DNA from: Pseudomonadota bacterium
Lineage (GTDB): Bacteria > Pseudomonadota > Gammaproteobacteria > UBA5335
Assembly (NCBI GenBank): GCA_021783685.1
Contig: JAJXTQ010000140.1
Location: 1 to 5,841, forward strand
DNA length: 5,841 bases
Direction of reading: 5' to 3'
Under the pieces are notes generated by a model. That model worked only from the letters and a program-made list of their open reading frames with translations. It was not told the DNA's origin and did no database searches. Positions 1-5,684 of the stretch are shown piece by piece. The translations under genes and the position numbers were made by a program. Every line of letters begins with the position of its first letter. The first letter of the stretch is position 1.

Positions 1-320
1 GCGGCGCGGAGTTCGATTTCGAACCGCTGCTGCCGGATGATGCGACCGCACTCGACGCGCGGGTGACGGCTCTTGCCGAGTGGACTCAGGGATTTCTGTT
101 CGGCGTCGTCGAGGCGGGCGCCGTATGGTCGGTCGCCCCCGCGGCCGTGCGCGAGGTGATCGCCGATTTCGCCGAGATCGCGCGCCTGCGCGGCGGCGGT
201 CTGGACGACGAGGACGATGAGGGGGCCTACGCCGAACTGGTCGAATACGTGCGCATGGGCACCCTGCTGGTCTACGGCGAGCAGGCCCCCGAGACCGATG
301 CCGGAGGTCGGCAGGCATGA
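1..320 (+). CDS. ygfB: UPF0149 family protein YgfB, C-terminal part (5' end outside window)
   Basis: The reading frame is open from the left edge (first whole codon at base 3) and gives 105 residues before the TGA at 318-320; the true start lies upstream. Visible family features are the acidic and hydrophobic opening FEPLLPDD, the segment EWTQGFLFG (about residues 26-34 of the visible part), and the acidic C-terminal helix region with GGLDDEDDEGAYAELVEYVR followed by MGTLLVYGE. These match the UPF0149/YgfB/YecA-like family, whose members are small, mainly helical cytoplasmic proteins of about 180-195 residues. The biochemical role is not settled. The last dozen residues (QAPETDAGGRQA) look like an unconserved tail. 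The stop overlaps the pepP start by four bases, so the gene is probably co-transcribed and coupled with pepP, as in E. coli. Family assignment is confident; function is not inferred. Confidence 0.9.
   Translation, partial: GAEFDFEPLLPDDATALDARVTALAEWTQGFLFGVVEAGAVWSVAPAAVREVIADFAEIARLRGGGLDDEDDEGAYAELVEYVRMGTLLVYGEQAPETDAGGRQA
303..307 (+). promoter_or_regulatory. Ribosome binding site for pepP
   Basis: GGAGG lies inside the end of the ygfB coding region, with 9 bases between it and the ATG at 317. It supports 317 as the start over the in-frame ATG at 332, for which the spacing would be much too long. Confidence 0.75.
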
Positions 321-1615
321 CGAAGGAAACGATGCGGCGCCGGCGGCGCCTGATGCAGGTCATCGGCGAGCGCGGCATGGCCATCCTCCCGGCGGCGACG
401 GAGCGGATCCGCAATCGCGATACGCATCATCCCTTCCGCCAGGACAGCGACTTTCTCTATCTGACGGCGTTTCCCGAACCGGATGCCGTGGCCGTGCTGA
501 TGCCGGGCCGGCCGCAGGGCGAATACCTGCTGTTCTGCCGTGAGCGCAACCCCGAGCGGGAGCAGTGGGATGGTCTGCGCGCCGGGCCGGAAGGTGCCGT
601 CGAGCGCTACGGTGCCGACGATGCCTTTCCCATCGACGACATCGACGACATCCTGCCCGGGCTGATGGAGGGCCGCGCCCGCATCCACTACACGCTGGGC
701 CGGGAGGCGGCGTTCGATCAGCGCGTCGTGGGCTGGGTGCGGCGCCTGCAGGAACAGTCCCGTGCTGGCGTGCAGGCGCCGTGGGAAATCCTGTCGCTGG
801 AGCATCATCTGCACGAGATGCGACTGTTCAAGGGGCGCGGCGAACTCGGCGTCATGCGCCGGGCGGCGGCGATCACGGTGGACGGTCACCAGCGCGGCAT
901 GGCGCGCTGCCGGCCCGGTTGGCGCGAGTACGCGCTGGCCGCGGAATACAGTCACGAATTCATGCGCCACGGCGCCGTTCACGCCTATCCGCCCATCGTC
1001 GGGGGGGGGGCCAACGCCTGCATCCTCCACTATGTCGAAAACGCCGCGCCGCTGAAGAAGGGCGATCTGGTGCTGGTCGACGCCGGGGCGGAGTGCGAGG
1101 GCTACGCGGCCGATGTGACCCGGACCTTCCCGGTGAGTGGACGTTTCAGCGGTCCCCAGCGCGAGATCTACGACCTGGTGCTGGCCGCTCAGGCGGCGGC
1201 CATCGCCGCGGTGCGCCCCGGCGCCGACTGGAACGCTCCGCACGAGGCGGCGGTCCGGGTGCTCAGCCAAGGATTGGTCGACCTGGGGATCCTGCCGGGA
1301 ACGCTCGACGATGTGCTGGCGGCACAGAGTTACCGCCGCTATTACATGCACCGCACCGGGCACTGGCTGGGGCTGGATGTGCATGACGTCGGTGACTACA
1401 AGGTCGACGGGCAGTGGCGCGTGCTCGAGCCGGGCATGGCGCTCACCGTCGAGCCCGGCCTTTACCTGCGCGCAGCCGAGGATCTCGACCCGCGCTTCTG
1501 GAACATCGGCGTGCGCATCGAGGACGACGTGGTCGTCACGCGCGCGGGCTGCGAGGTGCTCACCGCCGGCGCGGTCAAGGCGGTGGCCGATGTCGAGGCG
1601 GTGATGCGCTCATGA
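317..1615 (+). CDS. pepP: Xaa-Pro aminopeptidase (aminopeptidase P)
   Basis: Cytoplasmic M24-family metallopeptidase of 432 residues (E. coli PepP is about 441) that releases an N-terminal residue when proline is in position 2. An N-terminal AMP_N domain (about 5-140, with RQDSDFLYLTAF at 41-52) is followed by the pita-bread catalytic domain (about 175-425). By alignment from memory to E. coli PepP, the dinuclear metal ligands are all present: D255 (LVDAGAE), D266 (AADVTRTFP), H349 (RTGHWLGLDVHDVG), E379 (LTVEPGLYL) and E402 (GVRIEDD). The accessory catalytic residues H238, H345, H356 and R400 are also there. No signal peptide or membrane segment is visible. The start is set by GGAGG at 303-307. 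It overlaps ygfB upstream and ubiH downstream by ATGA at both ends. An oddity is a run of ten G's encoding Gly229-231, upstream of every metal-ligand codon. Identification is very secure. Confidence 0.97.
   Translation: MTKETMRRRRRLMQVIGERGMAILPAATERIRNRDTHHPFRQDSDFLYLTAFPEPDAVAVLMPGRPQGEYLLFCRERNPEREQWDGLRAGPEGAVERYGADDAFPIDDIDDILPGLMEGRARIHYTLGREAAFDQRVVGWVRRLQEQSRAGVQAPWEILSLEHHLHEMRLFKGRGELGVMRRAAAITVDGHQRGMARCRPGWREYALAAEYSHEFMRHGAVHAYPPIVGGGANACILHYVENAAPLKKGDLVLVDAGAECEGYAADVTRTFPVSGRFSGPQREIYDLVLAAQAAAIAAVRPGADWNAPHEAAVRVLSQGLVDLGILPGTLDDVLAAQSYRRYYMHRTGHWLGLDVHDVGDYKVDGQWRVLEPGMALTVEPGLYLRAAEDLDPRFWNIGVRIEDDVVVTRAGCEVLTAGAVKAVADVEAVMRS
1001..1010 (+). repeat. Homopolymer tract of ten G's within pepP
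   Basis: Ten consecutive G's read in frame as three GGG glycine codons (229-231) plus the first base of the next codon. They correspond to the IVGxGxN stretch of PepP, where glycines are expected, so the protein sequence is normal while the codon choice (three GGG in a row) is not. Loss of one G would bring in a TGA at 1053-1055; gain of one G would bring in a TGA at 1384-1386. The intact frame across the tract supports a length of ten in this assembly. Confidence 0.95.
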
Positions 1616-2865
1616 GCGTGCACGCGGTGCGCAGCAGCGGACCGGCGGACTGCGACGTGGTGCTGGTTGGCGCGGGGCTGGTCGGCGCGGCGCTGGCGCT
1701 CGCGCTCGCGCCCCAGGGGCTGCGCATCGCGCTGATCGAAGCCCAGCCGCTCGGCCGGATGGAACAGCCCGGCTACGACGAGCGCAGCACGGCGCTGTCC
1801 TTCGCCTCGGTGCAGATCCTGCGCTCCCTGGGGCTCTGGCCCGCCGTGGCCGCGCACGCCAGTCCGATTCGGCACATCCACGTCTCCCAGCAGGGCGGCT
1901 TCGGCGTCAGCCGTTTCGACGCGCAGCAGATGGGGGTCGATGCCTTGGGGCAGGTGTTGCCCAACCATGTCCTGATCTCTGCCTTTCTGGACCATCTGGG
2001 GCGCCAGGCGGACCTGGTCGTGCATGCGCCGGCGCGTGTGACCGCCGTGCATCAGGACGCCGCGCGCATGCGGGTGCGCGGGGAAGGTCCGAACGGAAGC
2101 TTCGAACTCCACAGCCGCTTGCTGGTTGCCGCCGACGGCGCCGAGTCGACCGTGCGGGGCCTGCTCGGGGTCGGCGTCACCCGGCGCGAGTATGGCCAGA
2201 GCGCGATCATTGCCAACGTGACGCCGAGCATCGCCCCGCAGGGGCGCGCGTTCGAGCGGTTCACCCCGGACGGACCGATCGCGCTGCTGCCGCTGAGCGA
2301 TGCGCGCTGCGCCCTGGTGTGGACGCTTCCTTCCCTTGCCCAGCAATGGGCGCTGGAGATCTCCGACAAGACGTTTCTGGGCGAGCTGGAGTCCCGTTTC
2401 GGACGCCGACTGGGCCCTTTCCAGCGCGTCGGCCATCGCCAGGCCTATCCCCTGACGCTGGTGCGATCGCGGCGGATGGTGGAAGGCCGCGCGGTGTTTC
2501 TGGGCAACGCGGCGCATGCCATCCATCCCGTGGCCGGACTGGGCTTCAACCTGGCGCTGCGGGAGGCGGTCATTCTCGCGGAGATGCTCGCCGCGGCCCA
2601 GGATCCGGGAGATCGCGACGTGCTGGAAGCCTTCGAGCAGCGCATCGAGCGCTATCAGGATCAGATCGTCGGCCTTTCCGATGCCTTGCCGCGCCTGTTC
2701 GGGCGGCGCTTCCCCGGCCTGGGCCATGCCCGCAGCCTCGGTCTGCTCGGGCTGGACCTCGCGCCCGGCCTCAAGGCGGGTTTCGTCCTGCACGCCATGG
2801 GACTCGATCGCGACATGCCGGCGCTGGCGCGGGCGGGAAGCCTCGTCGGCGGAGGACGCCCATGA
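1612..2865 (+). CDS. ubiH: 2-polyprenyl-6-methoxyphenol 4-hydroxylase (UbiH), FAD-dependent
   Basis: Class A flavoprotein monooxygenase of 417 residues for the C4 ring hydroxylation of ubiquinone synthesis, acting with the Ubi proteins on membrane-embedded isoprenoid substrates. The N-terminal Rossmann motif is VLVGAGLVGAAL (17-28). The UbiH/COQ6-family segment YDERSTALS is at 55-63, the DG motif is VAADGAESTVR (172-182), and the second FAD motif is FLGNAAHAIHP (296-306). In that motif Asn replaces the Asp of the usual GDAAH; E. coli UbiH also has GNAA, which favours UbiH over UbiI or UbiF. The following GLGFNLALRE (309-318) departs from the usual GQGFNLGLRD. The ATG at 1612 overlaps the pepP stop (ATGA). 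Only a weak, distant GAGG (1595-1598) precedes it, so translation probably depends on coupling to pepP. The frame stays open upstream to 1414, but that part lies inside pepP and is not family sequence. Confidence 0.94.
   Translation: MSVHAVRSSGPADCDVVLVGAGLVGAALALALAPQGLRIALIEAQPLGRMEQPGYDERSTALSFASVQILRSLGLWPAVAAHASPIRHIHVSQQGGFGVSRFDAQQMGVDALGQVLPNHVLISAFLDHLGRQADLVVHAPARVTAVHQDAARMRVRGEGPNGSFELHSRLLVAADGAESTVRGLLGVGVTRREYGQSAIIANVTPSIAPQGRAFERFTPDGPIALLPLSDARCALVWTLPSLAQQWALEISDKTFLGELESRFGRRLGPFQRVGHRQAYPLTLVRSRRMVEGRAVFLGNAAHAIHPVAGLGFNLALREAVILAEMLAAAQDPGDRDVLEAFEQRIERYQDQIVGLSDALPRLFGRRFPGLGHARSLGLLGLDLAPGLKAGFVLHAMGLDRDMPALARAGSLVGGGRP
2851..2855 (+). promoter_or_regulatory. Ribosome binding site for ubiI
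   Basis: GGAGG near the end of ubiH, six bases before the ATG at 2862. It fixes the start of the second hydroxylase, whose frame is otherwise open far upstream inside ubiH. Confidence 0.8.
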
Positions 2866-4064
2866 GTGCGGCGACCGAACGCTTCGATGTCGTCATCGTC
2901 GGTGGTGGACTGGTGGGAACGCCGCTCGCCTGCGCGCTCGGCGAACTGGGGCTCGCCGTGGCGCTCGTCGATGCCGCGCTGCCGCCGCCCTTGACCGCTG
3001 ATGCGCCGATGGAAACCCGGGTCTCGGCCATTGCGCCGGCCAGCGAACACTGGCTGCGGACGCTCGGTATCTGGTCGCGCATGCCCGCCGGCCGCCTGTG
3101 CCCGTATCGACGCATGCGGGTCTGGGATCAGGGCGGAGAGATCGATTTCGACGCGGCGCTGGTGCCGACGACCCATCTCGGCACCATCGTCGAAAACCGG
3201 CTGATCCAGCAGGCGGCGCTGGCCGCGCTGGCTGACCATGCGGGTGTCCGCTTGCTGGCGCCGCAGCGCGCCCGGCGTCTCGCCTGGCAGCGCGACCGGG
3301 CGCTGGTGACGCTGGCGGACGGGTCGGTGCTGGAAACCGCGCTCGTCGTTGCCGCGGACGGCGCCGATTCGGAGATTCGCGCCATGGCCGGCATCCCGAC
3401 CTTCGGCCACCGCTATGACCAGATCGCGATCATGGCGCTCATCGAGACCGAGCGGCCCCATCAGCACACCGCCTGGCAACGCTTTCTCGCGGATGGGCCG
3501 CTGGCCTTCCTGCCACTCGCCGACGGGCGTTGTGCGATCGTCTGGTCGTGCACCACGGCCGTCGCGCGCAGTTACCTCGAAGTGCCCGACGCCGTGTTCC
3601 TGCAGGCGCTCACCGACAGCAGCGAACGGCGGCTGGGCGCGGTGCTGGCCTGCGGTCCGCGGGTGAGCTTTCCGTTGCGCTGGATTCACGCCGCGCGTTA
3701 TGCGGGGGAGCGTGTGGCGCTGGTCGGCGATGCGGCGCACCTGATCCATCCGCTGGCCGGTCAGGGCGTCAACCTCGGTTATCAGGACGCCATCGCGCTG
3801 GTCGAGGCGATTCGCCTGGGGCGCTCGCAGGGGCGCGACCCCGGGGAGGACTGGGTGCTGGGGCGTTACCAGCGGCTGCGTCGCGCCGACAATCTCCTTA
3901 CCGCGGTGTCCATGGATGGCTTCAAATATCTGTTTGGAAATGTCAATCCGGTTCTCTCCGGACTGCGCAACGCGGGTCTGGGCGGCATGGACCGGCTGGG
4001 ATGGGTCAAGCGCGCGATCGTGCGCCAGGCGATGGGCCTTGCAGTCGATCCGTCGCGGACCTAG
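2862..4064 (+). CDS. ubiI: UbiI-type FAD-dependent ubiquinone-synthesis hydroxylase (C5 hydroxylation)
   Basis: Flavoprotein monooxygenase of 400 residues, paralogous to the preceding UbiH. The Rossmann motif VVIVGGGLVGTPLA is at 10-23, RVSAIAPAS at 53-61, and RMRVWD at 84-89 is followed by LGTIVENRLIQ at 106-116, a stretch typical of UbiI/UbiF. The DG motif VAADGADSEIR is at 163-173, and VALVGDAAHLIHP (285-297) plus GQGVNLGYQDA (300-310) form the complete second FAD site. The C-terminus with GFKYLFGNVNP (353-363) and RQAMGL (388-393) resembles that of E. coli UbiI (formerly VisC), which also sits directly after ubiH. The expected reaction is C5 hydroxylation of the polyprenylphenol ring. Some relatives have broader regioselectivity, so the exact position attacked is inferred. 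The ATG overlaps the ubiH stop (ATGA), with a strong ribosome binding site six bases upstream. It appears to be the last gene of the ygfB-pepP-ubi block. Confidence 0.9.
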   Translation: MSAATERFDVVIVGGGLVGTPLACALGELGLAVALVDAALPPPLTADAPMETRVSAIAPASEHWLRTLGIWSRMPAGRLCPYRRMRVWDQGGEIDFDAALVPTTHLGTIVENRLIQQAALAALADHAGVRLLAPQRARRLAWQRDRALVTLADGSVLETALVVAADGADSEIRAMAGIPTFGHRYDQIAIMALIETERPHQHTAWQRFLADGPLAFLPLADGRCAIVWSCTTAVARSYLEVPDAVFLQALTDSSERRLGAVLACGPRVSFPLRWIHAARYAGERVALVGDAAHLIHPLAGQGVNLGYQDAIALVEAIRLGRSQGRDPGEDWVLGRYQRLRRADNLLTAVSMDGFKYLFGNVNPVLSGLRNAGLGGMDRLGWVKRAIVRQAMGLAVDPSRT

Positions 4065-4065
4065 A

Positions 4066-4075
4066 GGGTGCACCC
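4066..4075. repeat. Perfect 10-base palindrome after ubiI
   Basis: GGGTGCACCC reads identically on both strands and starts two bases after the ubiI stop codon. The symmetry does not extend further. It could be part of an operator or a small RNA stem in the ubiI-gcvT gap, or chance in GC-rich DNA; no regulator is recognised. Confidence 0.4.
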
Positions 4076-4140
4076 GGAGCGACGCATTGAGTACCATGGA
4101 GGCCGTTTCCGAGCGGCCGGCTCGCCTGTTCCCCCGCCCT

Positions 4141-4146
4141 AAGGAG
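4141..4146 (+). promoter_or_regulatory. Ribosome binding site for gcvT
   Basis: AAGGAG six bases before the GTG at 4153 is a near-ideal Shine-Dalgarno sequence. It decides the GTG start over the upstream in-frame ATG at 4096. Confidence 0.85.
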
Positions 4147-4152
4147 TCCCGC

Positions 4153-5256
4153 GTGAATCTGCGCACTGCGCTTCATGACTGCCACGTGGCTGCCGGCGGG
4201 CGCATGGTGCCCTTTGGTGGCTGGGACATGCCGCTGCACTACGGCTCGCAGCTGCAGGAACATCATCGGGTGCGCGCCGAGGCGGGCGTGTTCGATGTCT
4301 CCCACATGACCATCGTCGACCTCGAGGGCCCCGGCGCGCAGGCCTTCCTGCGCCATCTGCTCGCCAACGACGTGGCCCGGCTGACCGCGCCGGGCAGCGC
4401 GCTCTACAGCTGCATGCTGAACGAGGCGGGTGGGATCCTGGACGATCTGATCGTCTACTTCCGCGGTGAGGCGCGTTACCGGCTGGTGGTCAACGCCGCG
4501 ACGCGCGCGCGCGATCTGGCCTGGATCGAGTCGCACCGGGCGGTGAGTGCCCCGGAGGTCACGCTGACGCATCGGGCGGATCTGGCGATGCTGGCGCTGC
4601 AGGGGCCCATGGCCGAGCGTGTGCTGGCGCAGGTATACCCGGCGGCAACGATGACGGCCGTACGCGCGCTGAAAGCGTTCCAATTCGTGGAACGGCCGGA
4701 GGGTTTCATCGCCCGTACCGGCTACACCGGCGAGGACGGCTTCGAGATCATGCTGCCGGCCGCATCGGCGCCGGCTTTCTGGCGTGCGCTCGTGGCGGCC
4801 GGCGCGGCGCCTTGCGGTCTGGGTGCGCGCGATACGCTGCGCCTCGAGGCCGGGCTGGCCCTTTACGGCACCGATCTGGATGACGCGCATACCCCTGCCG
4901 AATGCGGGCTCGCGTGGACGGTCGCGCTGACGCCGCCCGAGCGCGGGTTCATCGGCCGTGCGGCGCTGGCCGCGGGAACGCCCCGGTTCCGGCAGGTGGG
5001 TCTGGTGCTGGAGGAGCGCGGCGTGTTGCGCAACGGGCTTGCGGTGCACTTTGCCGATGGCGTCGAGGGCATGATCACCAGCGGCGGCTTTTCCCCGACA
5101 CTGCAGCGGGCCATCGCGCTTGCACGCGTGCCGCCCGCCGCAGCCGGACAGCGCCAGTGCGAGGTCCTGCTGCGCGGTCAGCCGGTAAAGGCGGCCGTGG
5201 TCAAGCCGCCCTTCGTGCGCCACGGGCAGCCCTGCATTGCGCTCGCCAGTCGCTAA
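4153..5256 (+). CDS. gcvT: Glycine cleavage system T protein (aminomethyltransferase)
   Basis: T protein of 367 residues (E. coli 364). It transfers the methylene carbon from the aminomethyl-lipoyl arm of GcvH to tetrahydrofolate, giving 5,10-methylene-tetrahydrofolate and ammonia. The folate-binding GCV_T domain spans about 5-260, with FGGWDMPLHYGSQ at 21-33 and FDVSHMTIVDL at 47-57. GGILDDLIVY (93-102) carries the conserved aspartates, one of which is the catalytic acid of the family. LALQGP is at 147-152, RTGYTGEDGFEI at 188-199 and GLGARDTLRLEAGLALYG at 222-239. The C-terminal barrel domain holds SGGFSPTL (310-317). The GTG start follows AAGGAG at 4141-4146 and gives the family-typical short N-terminus; the frame is open further upstream but that part overlaps ubiI. 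No frameshift or missing motif is visible. Codons 117-121 contain a 12-base alternating CG run (4502-4513), explained by Arg and Ala codons. Confidence 0.96.
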   Translation: MNLRTALHDCHVAAGGRMVPFGGWDMPLHYGSQLQEHHRVRAEAGVFDVSHMTIVDLEGPGAQAFLRHLLANDVARLTAPGSALYSCMLNEAGGILDDLIVYFRGEARYRLVVNAATRARDLAWIESHRAVSAPEVTLTHRADLAMLALQGPMAERVLAQVYPAATMTAVRALKAFQFVERPEGFIARTGYTGEDGFEIMLPAASAPAFWRALVAAGAAPCGLGARDTLRLEAGLALYGTDLDDAHTPAECGLAWTVALTPPERGFIGRAALAAGTPRFRQVGLVLEERGVLRNGLAVHFADGVEGMITSGGFSPTLQRAIALARVPPAAAGQRQCEVLLRGQPVKAAVVKPPFVRHGQPCIALASR

Positions 5257-5276
5257 AATCCTTGGATGTTTGCCGT

Positions 5277-5280
5277 GGAG
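5277..5280 (+). promoter_or_regulatory. Ribosome binding site for gcvH
   Basis: GGAG six bases before the ATG at 5287. It selects that ATG over the in-frame ATG at 5266, which would add seven residues not expected in GcvH. Confidence 0.75.
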
Positions 5281-5286
5281 TTTCCT

Positions 5287-5679
5287 ATGAGCCAGATTCC
5301 AGCCGATCTGAAATATGCCGCGACCCATGAATGGCTGCGCGCCGAACGGGACGGCTCCGGCACGATCGGGATCACCGACCATGCACAGGATGCATTGGGG
5401 GACCTCGTGTTCATCGAGCTGCCGGAGGTGGGACGGGAGGTGGCTGCCGGCGAGGCCTGCGCCGTCGTGGAATCGGTCAAGGCCGCCTCCGACATCTACG
5501 CGCCGATCGCGGGCCGGATCAGCGCCGTCAATACCACGCTCATCGACGCTCCCGAGCAGGTGAACACGGACTGCTACGGCGCGGGCTGGCTGTTCCGCCT
5601 CACCCCGGCGGGCGCCGTCGATGCGGGCGGTCTGCTCGATGCCGACGGGTATCGCGCCGCGCTCGATCAGGGCGCCTGA
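5287..5679 (+). CDS. gcvH: Glycine cleavage system H protein (lipoyl carrier)
   Basis: H protein of 130 residues, matching the usual 125-130. It carries the aminomethyl intermediate from the P protein to GcvT on a lipoylated lysine, which is then reoxidised by the L protein (lipoamide dehydrogenase, encoded elsewhere). The N-terminus [15 protein letters not shown] (4-18) is classic GcvH. The lipoyl hairpin is [15 protein letters not shown] (59-73), with the acceptor K65 in [24 protein letters not shown] (28-46) and the [14 protein letters not shown] region (90-103) complete the single lipoyl domain. The start at 5287 is chosen by GGAG at 5277-5280. The gene lies 30 bases after gcvT and 5 bases before gcvPA, consistent with one operon. 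Function requires lipoylation (LipB/LipA or LplA), not encoded here. Confidence 0.97.
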   Translation: MSQIPADLKYAATHEWLRAERDGSGTIGITDHAQDALGDLVFIELPEVGREVAAGEACAVVESVKAASDIYAPIAGRISAVNTTLIDAPEQVNTDCYGAGWLFRLTPAGAVDAGGLLDADGYRAALDQGA

Positions 5680-5684
5680 GCGAC

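Larger units (their letters stand above)
4065..4152 (+). other. Intergenic gap between ubiI and gcvT
   Basis: The only sizeable non-coding stretch in the window (88 bases). It contains a perfect 10-base palindrome at 4066-4075. Two mutually exclusive short stems follow: GGCCG 4101-4105 with CGGCC 4114-4118, and CGAGC 4110-4114 with GCTCG 4120-4124. A pyrimidine-rich segment (about 4121-4140) comes just before the gcvT ribosome binding site. No stem is followed by a T run, so there is no intrinsic terminator. A TTGAGT at 4087-4092 has no -10 box at the right distance. An in-frame ATG at 4096 would add 19 residues to GcvT, but it lacks a good ribosome binding site. Nothing resembles the conserved core of a glycine riboswitch, and the gap is short for one. 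Confidence 0.7.

Noticed and set aside
632..649. Tandem nine-base repeat ATCGACGAC x2 in pepP
   Set aside because: Encodes an Ile-Asp-Asp repeat plausible in PepP at this position; only two units, no sign of expansion.
1684..1712. GCG/CTC-rich repetitive stretch in ubiH
   Set aside because: Encodes the alanine/leucine-rich helix after the GxGxxG motif; ordinary codon bias.
3918..3946. Minus-strand promoter: perfect TTGACA (complement of 3941-3946)
   Set aside because: No -10 box at acceptable spacing on that strand, and the bases are explained by ubiI codons.
4087..4115. Promoter with TTGAGT at 4087-4092
   Set aside because: No TATAAT-like box lies 16-18 bases downstream; the expected position is GC-rich.
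4065..4152. Glycine riboswitch upstream of gcvT
   Set aside because: The gap is short and I see neither the conserved aptamer core nor a tandem aptamer arrangement; the short stems present do not fit that fold.
4096..4152. Longer GcvT starting at ATG 4096
   Set aside because: No good ribosome binding site, and the 19 extra residues do not resemble GcvT; the GTG at 4153 has AAGGAG six bases upstream.
4502..4513. Twelve-base alternating CG run with possible Z-DNA character
   Set aside because: Explained by Thr-Arg-Ala-Arg codons of GcvT in GC-rich DNA; too short to claim a structural role.
5232..5259. gcvH promoter using TAAAAT at 5254-5259
   Set aside because: The -10-like sequence is formed by the gcvT stop codon, and the hexamer 16 bases upstream is a poor -35. 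Spacing and operon order favour co-transcription with gcvT.
5266..5286. Longer GcvH starting at ATG 5266
   Set aside because: The extra seven residues are not typical and the ATG at 5287 has a well-placed GGAG.
272..5382. Long minus-strand open frames (272-1384, 1462-2793, 2661-4166, 4006-5382) and long frames in other plus-strand phases
   Set aside because: They lie opposite or across well-identified genes, have low-complexity Arg/Ala/Gly/His-rich translations without recognisable motifs, and are expected in DNA of this GC content.
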